Part shown: positions 26,744 through 35,707 of the stretch, one piece after another
How positions within the stretch are numbered: the stretch's first letter is position 1
Layout of the letters: each line of letters starts with the position of its first letter
Assembly: GCF_001044395.1 (NCBI RefSeq)
Contig: NZ_JANU01000009.1
Coordinates: 120,159 to 184,158, forward strand
Origin: Caenimonas sp. SL110
Lineage (GTDB): Bacteria > Pseudomonadota > Gammaproteobacteria > Burkholderiales > Burkholderiaceae_C
Length of the DNA: 64,000 nt
Direction of reading: 5' to 3'
Translations under genes and position numbers: made by a program
The notes under the pieces: generated by a model
The model's input: the letters and a program-made list of their open reading frames with translations, nothing else
Told to the model about the DNA's origin: nothing
Database searches by the model: none

Positions 26744-27755
26744 GTTCAGGAGCCCTTCGACAGGCTCAGGGCGAACGGCCACCAAACCCGTTCAGGCAGA
26801 GCCTGTCCCAGCGCCTGTCGCCTCATCGGCTGCCTCGGCCGAACACATCCTGCGCCGCCTCGAATGGTCGGTCATTCGCCGCCTCGACGGCCTGCTGCAA
26901 GGCGACTACCGCACGCTCATGCGCGGCTCGGGCCTGGACCTGGCCGACCTGCGCGAATACCAGCACCAGGACGACGTGCGCCACATCGACTGGAACGTGA
27001 CTGCGCGCCTGCAAGTGCCCCATGTGCGCGTGTTCACCGAAGACCGCGAGATGGCGGCCTGGTTCCTGGTGGACCTGAGCCCGTCCGTCGATTTCGGCTC
27101 GGGTGAAACACGCAAGCGCACCGTGTCGGCCAACTTCGTCGGCGTGCTTGCGCGCCTGCTCACGCGGCACGGCAATCGCGTCGGTGCGATGCTGTACGGA
27201 ACAGGCGTGGACACCATCATTCCCACGCGTGGTGGCCGGCCCCATGTGCTGCACATCCTGCACAGTATCCAGAAGCGCCCGGAAATCAAGGACGGCGACA
27301 TCACGCGCCTGCAGGACTTGCTGCAGTCGGCAGCAGGCCTCATCAAGCGCCGCTCCACGGTGTTCGTCATCTCCGACTTCATCAGCGAACCCGGCTGGGA
27401 GCGCCCGCTGGCACTGCTTGCTCAAAGACACGAAGTGGTGGCGGTTCGCGTCGTCGATCCGCTCGAACTCGACATACCCGACCTGGGCCTTCTCACCATT
27501 CGTGACAGCGAAACCGGCGAGCAGTTGCTGGTCGATACGCACGACGCCGGTTTCCGCAAACGCTTCGCCCGCATCGCCGCGCAGCGCGAGGCCGACCTGC
27601 GCCAGGGCTTCGTCAAGGCCGGCGTCGATGCGCTCGAACTATCGACCGACGGCGACATGGTCGAGGCCGTGGTGCGCTTCGTCGATATGCGCAAGCGCCG
27701 CACCCGGCTATCGGGCGGCGGCGGATTGCCCGCGCACTTGAGGCGCGCGGCCTGA
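26724..27755 (+). CDS. DUF58 domain protein
   Basis: 343 aa. The core has the family signature REYQHQDDVRHIDWNVTARL (about 95-114), and a VWA-like fold follows (AWFLVDLSPSVDFG, then FVISDFISEPGW). The N-terminal 35 residues contain RSPSTGSGRT, which is the in-frame translation of a dispersed palindromic repeat rather than family sequence. ATG 26724 lies inside the end of moxR. DUF58 proteins are regular partners of MoxR ATPases. It begins 20 bp before the moxR stop and ends 13 bp before the VWA gene. Confidence 0.9.
   Translation: MKNWLLKFRSPSTGSGRTATKPVQAEPVPAPVASSAASAEHILRRLEWSVIRRLDGLLQGDYRTLMRGSGLDLADLREYQHQDDVRHIDWNVTARLQVPHVRVFTEDREMAAWFLVDLSPSVDFGSGETRKRTVSANFVGVLARLLTRHGNRVGAMLYGTGVDTIIPTRGGRPHVLHILHSIQKRPEIKDGDITRLQDLLQSAAGLIKRRSTVFVISDFISEPGWERPLALLAQRHEVVAVRVVDPLELDIPDLGLLTIRDSETGEQLLVDTHDAGFRKRFARIAAQREADLRQGFVKAGVDALELSTDGDMVEAVVRFVDMRKRRTRLSGGGGLPAHLRRAA
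26750..26778. repeat. Dispersed palindromic repeat inside the DUF58 reading frame
   Basis: The 29-bp unit contains CCCTTCGACAGGCTCAGGG with nested inverted arms (GAGCC...GGCTC and CCCT...AGGG) and ends GCGAACGG. I recognise it as a widespread high-copy repeat of beta- and gammaproteobacteria, usually intergenic. Here it begins 6 bp after the moxR stop and is read through in frame by the DUF58 gene. Confidence 0.8.
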
Positions 27756-27768
27756 CAGGACTGCAATC

Positions 27769-28809
27769 ATGAACTTTCTCTGGGCACAAAACCTCTGGAT
27801 GCTGCTGGCCTTGCCGCTGCTCGTCGTGCTGTATGTGTGGCTGATGCGCCGCAAGAAAAAAGTCGCGTTGCGCTATGCAACGCTGTCCATCGTGAAGGAA
27901 GCGATGGGCGCGGGGCAAAGCTTCAAGCGGCACATTCCACCGCTGCTGTTCCTGCTGGCCATGGCGGCACTGCTGCTCGCGGCGGCGCGGCCGGTTGCGG
28001 TCGTCACGCTGCCATCCAACCAGCAGACCATCATCCTGGCGATGGATGTGTCGGGCAGCATGCGCGCGACCGACGTGCAACCCAACCGCCTGGTTGCCGC
28101 GCAGAACGCGGCCAAGGCCTTCATCACCGAATTGCCGCGCCATGTGAAGGTCGGCATCGTCGCATTCGCCGGGTCTGCGCAGGTGGCGCAATTGCCGACT
28201 GTCAATCGCGAAGACCTGGTCACCGCCATCGACCGCTTCCAGTTGCAACGCGCCACCGCCACTGGCAATGCCATCGTGATCTCGCTCGCCACACTGTTCC
28301 CCGATGCGGGCATCGACATCGCTTCGATGCAGGGCGGGCGTGATCGCCAGCGCGGCTTGTCGCTCGATACCGAGAAAAAGGAAAAGAAAGAGTTCACGCC
28401 GGTGGCACCTGGGTCGTACTCTTCCGCCGCGATCATCATGCTGACCGATGGTCAACGCACCACCGGCGTCGATCCGCTCGAAGCCGCCAAGATCGCCGCC
28501 GACCGCGGTGTGCGTGTGTACACCGTGGGCATCGGCACGGTGGACGGCGAAACGATCGGATTCGAAGGTTGGTCGATGCGCGTGCGGCTCGATGAAGAAA
28601 CGCTCAAGGCCATCGCCAACAAGACCAGTGCGGAGTACTACTACGCAGGGACCGCTGGCGATCTGAAGAAGGTCTACGAGACGCTCAGCTCGCGGCTGAC
28701 GGTCGAGAAGAAGGAAACCGAAGTGTCGGCGCTGTTCGCGCTGGTGGCCGGGGTGCTGGCCCTGTTCTCGGCTGGACTGTCACTGCTGTGGTTCAACCGG
28801 ATTCTTTAA
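27769..28809 (+). CDS. VWA domain membrane protein (BatA-like)
   Basis: 346 aa. Two N-terminal hydrophobic segments (about 8-26 and 57-76) are followed by a periplasmic von Willebrand A domain with the MIDAS motif DVSGSM (D93, S95, S97), and a C-terminal helix (about 318-341) anchors it again. A charged KKEKKE insert sits near residue 205. It is the usual membrane partner of MoxR and DUF58 proteins. No BatB, BatD or TPR gene follows; the gene ends in a repeat-rich gap. Confidence 0.9.
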   Translation: MNFLWAQNLWMLLALPLLVVLYVWLMRRKKKVALRYATLSIVKEAMGAGQSFKRHIPPLLFLLAMAALLLAAARPVAVVTLPSNQQTIILAMDVSGSMRATDVQPNRLVAAQNAAKAFITELPRHVKVGIVAFAGSAQVAQLPTVNREDLVTAIDRFQLQRATATGNAIVISLATLFPDAGIDIASMQGGRDRQRGLSLDTEKKEKKEFTPVAPGSYSSAAIIMLTDGQRTTGVDPLEAAKIAADRGVRVYTVGIGTVDGETIGFEGWSMRVRLDEETLKAIANKTSAEYYYAGTAGDLKKVYETLSSRLTVEKKETEVSALFALVAGVLALFSAGLSLLWFNRIL

Positions 28810-28848
28810 TTGGGGTCAGATTCCAATTAATCGGATTCCAATTAATCG
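28808..28848. repeat. TTGGGGTCAGATTCC-type element with a 15-bp tandem duplication
   Basis: AATTGG and CCAATT form an inverted pair around GGTCAGATT (28808-28828). The unit GATTCCAATTAATCG is perfectly duplicated at 28819-28833 and 28834-28848. It starts within the stop codon of the VWA gene and looks like a small-palindrome insertion. Confidence 0.7.
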
Positions 28849-28857
28849 CCAACGAGA

Positions 28858-28948
28858 GGCTGTCATTGCGGACTTGATCCGCAATCCATGTATTCGACGG
28901 CCGTAACCGCTTCGCGGTGGATGCCGGATCGAGTCCGGCATGACAGCC
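28858..28948. repeat. GGCTGTCAT-ended dispersed repeat, copy D
   Basis: A 91-bp full copy: GGCTGTCAT at 28858, TTGCGGACTTGATCCGCAA, TGCCGGATCGAGTCCGGCA and ATGACAGCC ending 28948. It separates the convergent VWA and lolD genes. The rest of the 180-bp gap (28949-28989) has only a CA/CC-rich stretch. Confidence 0.88.
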
Positions 28949-28989
28949 CCCGCCCCCCCACACACACATACCTGCGGGACATCAGTCCG

Positions 28990-29664
28990 TCAGGACAAAT
29001 GCCCTTCAACCAGCCTCAGCTGACGATGGCACCTCGCAGCCAGCGTCTCATCGTGCGTCACCAGGATGAACGCCGTCCCGCGATCGCGGGCGAGTTGCAG
29101 CATCATCTCGAACACCACATCCGCCGTGCTTCGATCGAGGTTGCCGGTCGGCTCATCGGCCATCACGCAGGCCGGGTTCGTCACCAGGGCACGCGCGATG
29201 GCTACACGTTGACGCTCGCCTCCGGACAGTTCTGCCGGCCGGTGGTGCACACGGTCGCGCAAGCCCACCGACTCCAATGTCTTCGCCGCCGCAGCCGCGC
29301 ACTCCTCCAACGGCAAGCGCCGGATACGCAGCGGCATCCCGACGTTGTCGAGTGCGCTGAACTCCGGCAACAGGTGATGAAACTGGTACACGAAACCCAG
29401 GTGCTCGTTGCGCAAGCGCCCTTGCGCCGCGGCATTGAGACGCGTGAAGTCATGGCCCATCAACTCGATGTGTCCTGAGGTCGGCGCATCGAGACCCCCG
29501 AGCAAATGCAGCAGCGTGCTCTTGCCTGAACCCGAGGCGCCCACGATGGCAATCGTCTCGCCCTTGCGCACTTCCAGGTCGATACCCTTGAGCACCTGCA
29601 CGTCGAGCGTGCCGTCGTGGAATCGCTTGGTGATGCCCTGTGCCTTGAGTACGAGGTCACTCAT
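28990..29664 (-). CDS. lolD: Lipoprotein-releasing ABC transporter ATP-binding protein
   Basis: 224 aa. Walker [10 protein letters not shown] (about 42-50), the Q-loop [10 protein letters not shown], signature LSGGERQR, Walker [10 protein letters not shown] and the switch His (LVTHD) are all present. The LolD-specific [18 protein letters not shown] stretch supports the assignment. It powers release of lipoproteins from the inner membrane to LolA. Its ATG overlaps the 3' end of lolC by 8 bp. Confidence 0.95.
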   Translation of the reverse strand: MSDLVLKAQGITKRFHDGTLDVQVLKGIDLEVRKGETIAIVGASGSGKSTLLHLLGGLDAPTSGHIELMGHDFTRLNAAAQGRLRNEHLGFVYQFHHLLPEFSALDNVGMPLRIRRLPLEECAAAAAKTLESVGLRDRVHHRPAELSGGERQRVAIARALVTNPACVMADEPTGNLDRSTADVVFEMMLQLARDRGTAFILVTHDETLAARCHRQLRLVEGHLS

Positions 29665-30910
29665 AGCGCAGCGCCTCCGCAGGATTGACGCGACTCGCGC
29701 GCCAGCTCGGATAGATCGTGGCCACGAAAGCCAGCGCCAGCGAGATGAGTGCAATGGGCATGATGTCTGACTGCTGCGGATCGCTGGGCATGCGGCTGAT
29801 CAGGTAGATATCGCGCGGCAGGAAGCTCGCGCCGAGCGCGCTTTCCAGCGCAGGCACGATCACGTCGATGTTGAACGCGATGCCCAGCCCCAGCAGCAAC
29901 CCGGCGAGCGTGCCGATCACGCCCACCATCGCGCCCTGCACCACAAAGATGCCCATGATGCTGCCCGGACTCGCGCCCAGTGTCCGCAAGATGGCGATGT
30001 CGGCGCGCTTGTCGGTCACGGTCATCACCAGCGTGCTGACCAGGTTGAATGCGGCCACCGCCACGATCAACGTGAGGATGATGAACATCATTCGCTTTTC
30101 AAGCTGCACCGCGGCGAACCAGGTGCGGTTCTGGCGCGTCCAGTCGCGCACCAGGACCTGGCCGCTGAGCGTGCTCGCGAGTTCCGCGCCGACTTCACGT
30201 GCCTTGTGCAGATCCTTGAGCTTGAGCCGAATGCCGGTCGGTCCCTCCAGGCGGAAGATGCGCGCAGCGTCGTCCTGGTGCAGCAACACCAGGCCGCTGT
30301 CGTATTCAAAATGGCCCGAGTCGAAGGTGCCGACCACGGTGAGCTGCTTCAGGCGCGGCACCACACCCGCAGGCGTCACCTGCCCGCCCGGCGCGATCAT
30401 CGTGACCGGGTCGCCCTCTTTCACGCCCAGCGCGCGTGCGAGTTCAGCACCGAGCACAGCGCCGAATTCACCGGGCTTGAGTTTGTCGAGCACCGGTTTC
30501 ATCGAAGCCGCCAGATCGGTGACCTCGGGCTCCTTGGCCGGGTCGATGCCGCGAACGATGGCGCCGCGCATGTCTTCGCCGCGCGCCATCAACGACTGCG
30601 CCGAAATGAAAGGCGCTGCGCCCATCACCTCCGGGTTGCGCCTGGCTTCGGCCATCGTGCGGTTCGCGTCTTCGAGCATGCCGCCGCCGGGGCCGAAGAC
30701 TTCGATATGCGAAACAACGCCCAGCATCCGGTCGCGCACCTCTTTCTGGAAGCCGTTCATCACCGACAGCACGATGATGAGCGCGGCCACGCCCAGGGCA
30801 ATGCCCAACATGGACACGCCGGAGATAAAGGAGATGAAGCCGTTGCGACGTGTCGCTCGACCGGCCCTGGTGTAACGCCAGCCCAGGACCATTTCATAGG
30901 GCAATTGCAT
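29657..30910 (-). CDS. lolC: Lipoprotein-releasing ABC transporter permease (LolC/LolE type)
   Basis: 417 aa. One N-terminal helix (about 23-45), a large periplasmic MacB/PCD domain (about 50-265) and three C-terminal helices of the FtsX domain with [16 protein letters not shown]. The ending [18 protein letters not shown] is characteristic. Only one permease gene is present beside lolD, so the transporter may be a homodimer of a LolF-type subunit; a second copy elsewhere cannot be excluded. Confidence 0.92.
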   Translation of the reverse strand: MQLPYEMVLGWRYTRAGRATRRNGFISFISGVSMLGIALGVAALIIVLSVMNGFQKEVRDRMLGVVSHIEVFGPGGGMLEDANRTMAEARRNPEVMGAAPFISAQSLMARGEDMRGAIVRGIDPAKEPEVTDLAASMKPVLDKLKPGEFGAVLGAELARALGVKEGDPVTMIAPGGQVTPAGVVPRLKQLTVVGTFDSGHFEYDSGLVLLHQDDAARIFRLEGPTGIRLKLKDLHKAREVGAELASTLSGQVLVRDWTRQNRTWFAAVQLEKRMMFIILTLIVAVAAFNLVSTLVMTVTDKRADIAILRTLGASPGSIMGIFVVQGAMVGVIGTLAGLLLGLGIAFNIDVIVPALESALGASFLPRDIYLISRMPSDPQQSDIMPIALISLALAFVATIYPSWRASRVNPAEALRYE

Positions 30911-30960
30911 GGATGACTTCGCTTGAGTGGCGCGATTGTGGCATCCCCGACAATACGGCT

Positions 30961-31929
30961 GTGTCAGACGGTGCCCCTTCCTTGAAATCAGTCATCCCAT
31001 TCGCCTCGGCTTTGCACGAGGGCTGCCGCCAGGCCATGGCGCGGCTCGAACTGCCCCATCTAGAACGGCTCCTGGCAAGGCTTTCCCCCTCATCCATGGT
31101 GTGCGGCGATGAAAACTCGCTCTCGATGCCCCACGAGCGGGCGATCGCGCGTGCGCATGGCATCGAAGCCCCGGATGGCTGCATCCCACTGGCCGCGCTG
31201 GATGCCGGCCGTGGCAATGAACACGAAGCCTTCGGCTGGATCACCCCCTGTCACTGGCATGTGGCGATGGACCACATCAGCATGTCGCATTCGTCGCAGC
31301 TGCAACTGACAGTGCAGGACGCCCAGGCCGTATTCGAGGCGGTCAGCCCTTACTTCGAGCAGGACGGCATCGTGGTGGAAATGCAATCGCCGCAGCGATG
31401 GCTCGCGCGCGGTGAGGTGTTCCGCGATCTGCCCACTGCATCGCTGGACCGCGTGGATGGCGGCAACATCGACCGCTGGATTCCGCGCATCAAGGCCGCC
31501 TCGGCGCTGCGGCGCCTGCAGCAAGAAACGCAGATGCTGCTCTACACGCACCAAGTCAACGACAGGCGTCAGTCTGCGGGCCTGTTGCCCATCAATTCGT
31601 TCTGGATCAGCGGCACCGGCGCGCTGCCAGTGTCGGCCCAGGGCACTGCGCCAGCCGCAATGGAAGTCTCAGGCAAATTGCGTGACCCGGCGCTCGCCCA
31701 GGACTGGGCCGCCTGGTCCGCCGCCTGGCGCGAGCTGGATTCCACGCACCTCGCATCACTTGGCTCGGCCCTGGACAAGGGCGAGTCCATTTCACTCACA
31801 CTCTGCGGCGAACGCAGCTCACGGACGTGGACCTCGCCGTCAGGTCGCAGCTATTGGCGCGGCCTTGGCGCGCGCATGGCCGGCGTCTTTTCGGGCAAAC
31901 GCGTTCCCCAGGTACTTGAAGCTTTATGA
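30961..31929 (+). CDS. RpfE-like / COG4255-type protein upstream of recJ
   Basis: About 322 aa. It resembles the RpfE protein that lies beside recJ in the Xanthomonas rpf cluster, sometimes annotated as a phosphoglycerate mutase-like regulatory protein. The conserved middle part includes CHWHVAMDHISM, PQRWLARGEVFRDLPTASLDRVDG, and LLPINSFWISGTGALP. No phosphatase or mutase active site is apparent to me, so the enzyme name is doubtful. I prefer GTG 30961; an upstream ATG at 30913 would leave only 2 bp to the divergent lolC start. ATGA joins it to recJ. Confidence 0.72.
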   Translation: MSDGAPSLKSVIPFASALHEGCRQAMARLELPHLERLLARLSPSSMVCGDENSLSMPHERAIARAHGIEAPDGCIPLAALDAGRGNEHEAFGWITPCHWHVAMDHISMSHSSQLQLTVQDAQAVFEAVSPYFEQDGIVVEMQSPQRWLARGEVFRDLPTASLDRVDGGNIDRWIPRIKAASALRRLQQETQMLLYTHQVNDRRQSAGLLPINSFWISGTGALPVSAQGTAPAAMEVSGKLRDPALAQDWAAWSAAWRELDSTHLASLGSALDKGESISLTLCGERSSRTWTSPSGRSYWRGLGARMAGVFSGKRVPQVLEAL

Positions 31930-33635
31930 AGATCATCACCAGAGACATTCCGCCACGCGCCGCATGGGCGCTTGAGCAAGGCGGCGTGCACCCCCTGCTG
32001 GCGCGGCTTTTTGCCGCCAGGGGCGTGCAGGGCATGGACGAGCTGGACGACGGGCTTGCCCGGCTGCTGCCTCCATCGGGCATGAAAGGGCTGCACGAAG
32101 CAGCCATCCTGTTGGCCGACACCATCGCCGCCGACCAGCGCATCTGCATCGTCGCCGACTACGACTGCGACGGCGCAACCGCATGTGCGGTTGGCATACG
32201 CGGCTTGCGCCTGCTGGGCGCAAAGCATGTGAACTACATCGTCCCGGATCGGGTGGTTGACGGCTACGGCCTCACCGCCCCGATCTCTCGCCGCGTGAAA
32301 GAGCAAGGCGCCGACCTGCTGGTCACGGTGGACAACGGCATCGCGAGCGTCGAAGGCGTGGCAGCAGCCAACGCGGCCGGACTGAAAGTGCTGGTGACCG
32401 ACCACCACCTGCCCGGTGCAGAGCTTCCCGACGCGGCCGTCATCGTCAACCCCAACCAGCCGGGCTGCAACTTCGAGAGCAAGGCGATCGCCGGCGTCGG
32501 CGTGATGTTCTATGTGCTGATGGCGCTGCGCGCCGAGCTGCGCGCGCGCGGCGCATTCGAAGGCCGCGCCGAGCCCAAGCTCGACTCCTTGCTGCCACTG
32601 GTTGCGCTGGGCACCGTGGCCGATGTGGTCAAGCTCGATGCCAACAACCGGCGGCTGGTTGCCCAGGGCTTGAAGCGCATCCGCGCAGGCACATTGCCGT
32701 GCGGCCTGGCCAGTCTCTTCGTGGCTGCGGCGCGCCATCCTTCGATGGCCACCACCTTCGATTTCGGTTTTGCGCTGGGTCCGCGCATCAATGCGGCAGG
32801 ACGGCTGTCGGACATGACCATTGGCATCGAGTGCCTGCTGACCGACGACAAGGCGCGCGGCGACGAACTGGCGCGCTCGCTGGACGCCATCAACCGCGAG
32901 CGCCGGGACATTGAAGGCGGCATGCGCGAGCAGGCCATGGAGCTGGTGGACGGCATGTTCGACGAAAGCGACGAACCGCCGCCTGCCGTCTGCGTGTTCG
33001 ACCCGGATTTTCATGAGGGCGTGGTCGGCATCGTGGCCTCACGCATCAAGGACCGGCTGCACCGCCCGACCTTTGTGTTCGCCGCCAGCCAGGCGCAGGG
33101 CAAGGAGCACGAACTCAAGGGATCAGGACGATCGATTCCCGGATTCCATCTGCGCGACGCGCTGGACCTGCTGGCCAAGCGGCATCCGGGCGTGCTGCTG
33201 AGGTTTGGCGGACATGCCATGGCAGCGGGCTGCACCATCGAGGAAGAACACCTCGATGTGTTTGAAAACGCGCTGGCGCAGATCGCGCACGAATGGCTGG
33301 ATGCACCCACGCTTTTGCGGCGGCTCGACACCGACGGCCCGCTCGCGCCCGAGTACCTGCGGCCCGACCTGGTGGACACCTTGCATCGCGCTGTCTGGGG
33401 CCAGGGGTTTGCGCCCCCGGTGTTCAGTGAAGAAGTTGAAATCGTGTCGCAGCGCCTGGTCGGCGAAAAGCACCTGCAGCTCAAGATGAAGCACCAGGGC
33501 CAGCCGGTGGACGGCATCTGGTTCGGCCGGACAGAGCCGCTGCCTTCACGTGTGAAGCTTGCGTTTCGCCTCGACGCCGATGAATGGCAAGGCGTGCGGC
33601 GGGTGCGGTTCCTGGTCGAAGGCGCGGACTATTAG
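31926..33635 (+). CDS. recJ: Single-stranded-DNA-specific exonuclease
   Basis: 569 aa, DHH-family 5'-3' exonuclease for recombination and mismatch repair. Motifs in order: VADYDCDGATA, VTVDNGIAS, VTDHHLPGAELPDA (the DHH motif), GTVADVVKL, and the DHHA1 GGHAMAAGC motif near residue 427. A C-terminal OB-type domain follows. It overlaps the RpfE-like gene by 4 bp (ATGA). Confidence 0.95.
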   Translation: MKIITRDIPPRAAWALEQGGVHPLLARLFAARGVQGMDELDDGLARLLPPSGMKGLHEAAILLADTIAADQRICIVADYDCDGATACAVGIRGLRLLGAKHVNYIVPDRVVDGYGLTAPISRRVKEQGADLLVTVDNGIASVEGVAAANAAGLKVLVTDHHLPGAELPDAAVIVNPNQPGCNFESKAIAGVGVMFYVLMALRAELRARGAFEGRAEPKLDSLLPLVALGTVADVVKLDANNRRLVAQGLKRIRAGTLPCGLASLFVAAARHPSMATTFDFGFALGPRINAAGRLSDMTIGIECLLTDDKARGDELARSLDAINRERRDIEGGMREQAMELVDGMFDESDEPPPAVCVFDPDFHEGVVGIVASRIKDRLHRPTFVFAASQAQGKEHELKGSGRSIPGFHLRDALDLLAKRHPGVLLRFGGHAMAAGCTIEEEHLDVFENALAQIAHEWLDAPTLLRRLDTDGPLAPEYLRPDLVDTLHRAVWGQGFAPPVFSEEVEIVSQRLVGEKHLQLKMKHQGQPVDGIWFGRTEPLPSRVKLAFRLDADEWQGVRRVRFLVEGADY

Positions 33636-33650
33636 CGTACGGCGTGCGCG

Positions 33651-33962
33651 TCAGTGCGCAGTGCGCGCGGCCTGGTTGAGATCGTCGAAGTAGGCGAAGA
33701 GCCTGACGGCCACGGCGCGCAGTTCGCTGTTGCCCATCGCATGCGCCCGGGCCAGCTGCCACATCGCGTATTCGCGATCACCGAGCATGGATGTGTTGCT
33801 GATGGCGCGGCCATGTTCAGCCATCAATTCCACGAAAGTTGCCAGCAGGCCCATGGGGCAGTACGGTGCCTCGCCCGGCATTTCGAATTCATCAGACGAA
33901 TCGATCGAAGCCGGATGGGTGCTGGCCCAGCCGGTGGTTTCAAAAGCTGCTGCGTGGCTCAT
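33651..33962 (-). CDS. Small protein of unknown function
   Basis: 103 aa starting at ATG 33962, behind GGGAG. No signal peptide or membrane segment. The N-terminal 40 residues are Ser/Glu-rich with EAPYCPMGL, and the rest is predicted helical (ATFVELMAEHGRAISN...ARAHAMGNSELRAVAVRLFAYFDDL). I do not recognise a family. The 212 bp between its start and the divergent cyclodeaminase-family gene could hold both promoters; nothing clear was seen. Confidence 0.65.
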   Translation of the reverse strand: MSHAAAFETTGWASTHPASIDSSDEFEMPGEAPYCPMGLLATFVELMAEHGRAISNTSMLGDREYAMWQLARAHAMGNSELRAVAVRLFAYFDDLNQAARTAH

Positions 33963-34174
33963 GGCGCACTCCCTGTTGGTGTGATTCCAATGTAGGAGAG
34001 CGCTGCGGGCGCCGGAGTCAGCCATTGCGGGCAGCTCGCGTGGGAATTGCAGCAGGGGCCCTTGTAGTCGGGCAACTCGCCATCGTGGACTGAGGCAAGT
34101 ACCGAGGTCAAATGGCGGCCGCGTTGCGCGGGCGGCTACAGTGAACACCGTGTACTGATGCAGGACGACCAGAA

Positions 34175-35071
34175 GTGACCCAGATACTCAACGCGCGCGA
34201 GACCGCAGCGCAGCTTGCGTGGCCCGCGCTGGTGGCGCAGATCCGAGCAGTGCTGGCAGACCCCTCGGTGCATGTGCCCGAACGCCTTGTGCAGCCCTTG
34301 CCAGGCGGTGGGAGCCTGTTCGTGATGCCTGCCCACGACAACGAATTCGCCATCACGAAGCTGATCACGTTCACACCGGCCAATGCCGGCACCACGCGCC
34401 CGACGATACAGGGCGATGTGGTGGTCTTTTCGATCGCGAGCGGCGAGCGTTGCCTGGTGATGGACGGCCCCACCGTCACCGCCAGAAGAACCGCAGCGGT
34501 GTCGTTGCTCGCGGCGCAGGAGCTCGCGCCGAACAAGAACGGCCCGCTGCTGGTGGTCGGAGCCGGCGCGCAGGGTCGGGCGCATCTGGATGCATTCGTG
34601 CAGGGTCTGTCGATTGGCGAAGTGGTCATCGCTTCGCGCACCGAAGGCAGCGCGCAGGCGCTGGCTGTTTACGCGCGATCGATCGGACTGAAGGCCAGCG
34701 TCACGACCGACGCAGACGGCGCACTCCAGGATTGCCCGCTGGTCGTCACCTGCACGCCCGCCAGCGGCATCGTGCTGCAGGCCCTGCCGCGCAGCGATAC
34801 GTTCATCGCCGCCGTGGGTTCGTTCACGCCGCAGATGGTGGAACTGGCACCGGATCTGTGCCGGTACTTTGCCGGACACGGCAGCATCGTCGTGGACACC
34901 GCCGACGCAGTGCATGAGGCAGGCGACCTGCTGCAGGCGGGGCTGGACGTTGCGTCATTTCCTGCATTGAAAGACGTGATCGGCAGGAGCTTGCCGCGCC
35001 AGGGCCCGGTGCTGTTCAAGAGCTGCGGCTGGGCTGGCTGGGACCTCGCGGCGGCGCGCACCGCCAACTGA
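34175..35071 (+). CDS. Ornithine cyclodeaminase / mu-crystallin family protein
   Basis: 298 aa, slightly shorter than the usual 310-350. The NAD(P) loop VVGAGAQGRAHLDAF (about 127-141) and the following VVIASRTEGSA are clear, as are ITKLITFTP and VVDTADAVHEAGDL. Bacterial members of this length are often delta1-pyrroline-2-carboxylate or delta1-piperideine-2-carboxylate reductases rather than cyclodeaminases; that is my preference. Translation starts at GTG 34175. No proline or lysine pathway gene is adjacent. Confidence 0.82.
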   Translation: MTQILNARETAAQLAWPALVAQIRAVLADPSVHVPERLVQPLPGGGSLFVMPAHDNEFAITKLITFTPANAGTTRPTIQGDVVVFSIASGERCLVMDGPTVTARRTAAVSLLAAQELAPNKNGPLLVVGAGAQGRAHLDAFVQGLSIGEVVIASRTEGSAQALAVYARSIGLKASVTTDADGALQDCPLVVTCTPASGIVLQALPRSDTFIAAVGSFTPQMVELAPDLCRYFAGHGSIVVDTADAVHEAGDLLQAGLDVASFPALKDVIGRSLPRQGPVLFKSCGWAGWDLAAARTAN

Positions 35072-35075
35072 TGGC

Positions 35076-35372
35076 TCAGTGTGGCGAATACCCGGCTTCT
35101 CGCTGGTGACGAAGCGCCAGAATGACAGCGATGTCTGCATTGGCATCGAATCGGTAGAGCGCTACATATCCAGTCGCGCCGCGCGAAATCACCAGCTCTC
35201 TCAGGTTCTTTTGCACGGGACGCCCCACCGCAGGATGCGTGGCGAGTATCTCCAGGCCGTTCGCAATCAGGCCCGCTGTTCTGGATGACTCAACCGCCAG
35301 CGCCGGAGCAAGGAAATCGACAAGTCGCTCAATGTCCGCCAGCGCGTTTCTGGTAACGACGATCCGGGTCAT
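35076..35372 (-). CDS. RelE/ParE family toxin
   Basis: 98 aa with the ParE/RelE pattern TRIVVTRNALADIERLVDFLA, an aligned helix (GLEILATHPAVGRP) and the final strands ELVISRG..GYVALYRFDANADIAVILALRHQRE. The C-terminal RHQRE motif is typical of ParE gyrase-type toxins. ATG 35372 overlaps the antitoxin stop by ATGA, so the antitoxin is translated first and the toxin is coupled to it. Confidence 0.88.
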   Translation of the reverse strand: MTRIVVTRNALADIERLVDFLAPALAVESSRTAGLIANGLEILATHPAVGRPVQKNLRELVISRGATGYVALYRFDANADIAVILALRHQREAGYSPH

Positions 35373-35668
35373 CGAGGTTTGAGCAATGACTTCAGTGACT
35401 TCAGTCGCGGCTTGCCTGCCTTCGTGCCTTTTGACTTCGCCTGCAGCCATGAGATGACTTCTGACCCGTCATACGCTTTTGCGCTTGACACCATCTCGTC
35501 ATAAGAGCGCAGTGCGTCATCCACAAATTCATCATGCGCCTCCTGGCCGCCGAGCTGCTCCTCAATGGCCCTGACCATCAGCGCGTGCGCCGTCGTCCCC
35601 TGTTTTTCGGCAAGCAGGTCGATCCGATGCTTGGTGAATGTATCGATTTTTACAGATAGCGTGGGCAT
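35369..35668 (-). CDS. Ribbon-helix-helix antitoxin partner of the ParE-like toxin
   Basis: 99 aa. The N-terminal 45 residues fit a ribbon-helix-helix DNA-binding fold (LSVKIDTFTKHRIDLLAEKQ, then TAHALMVRAIEEQL). The C-terminal half is acidic then strongly basic (KPRLKSLKSLLKPR) and should wrap the toxin. GGAGG lies about 10 bp before the ATG. It probably represses its own promoter through the palindrome at 35696-35707. Confidence 0.86.
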   Translation of the reverse strand: MPTLSVKIDTFTKHRIDLLAEKQGTTAHALMVRAIEEQLGGQEAHDEFVDDALRSYDEMVSSAKAYDGSEVISWLQAKSKGTKAGKPRLKSLKSLLKPR

Positions 35669-35695
35669 GATGCTGTGCCTCCATCAGTCGCGGTA

Positions 35696-35707
35696 TTACC
35701 ATGGTAA
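35696..35707. promoter_or_regulatory. Candidate operator of the toxin-antitoxin operon
   Basis: TTACCATGGTAA is a perfect 12-bp palindrome centred 33 bp upstream of the antitoxin ATG. On the minus strand its right arm overlaps TAATAC, a plausible -10 box, so a bound RHH dimer would block transcription. Confidence 0.5.

Noticed and set aside
30913..30960. ATG 30913 as start of the RpfE-like gene
   Set aside because: It would leave 2 bp between divergent start codons with no room for a promoter; GTG 30961 gives a family-like N-terminus.
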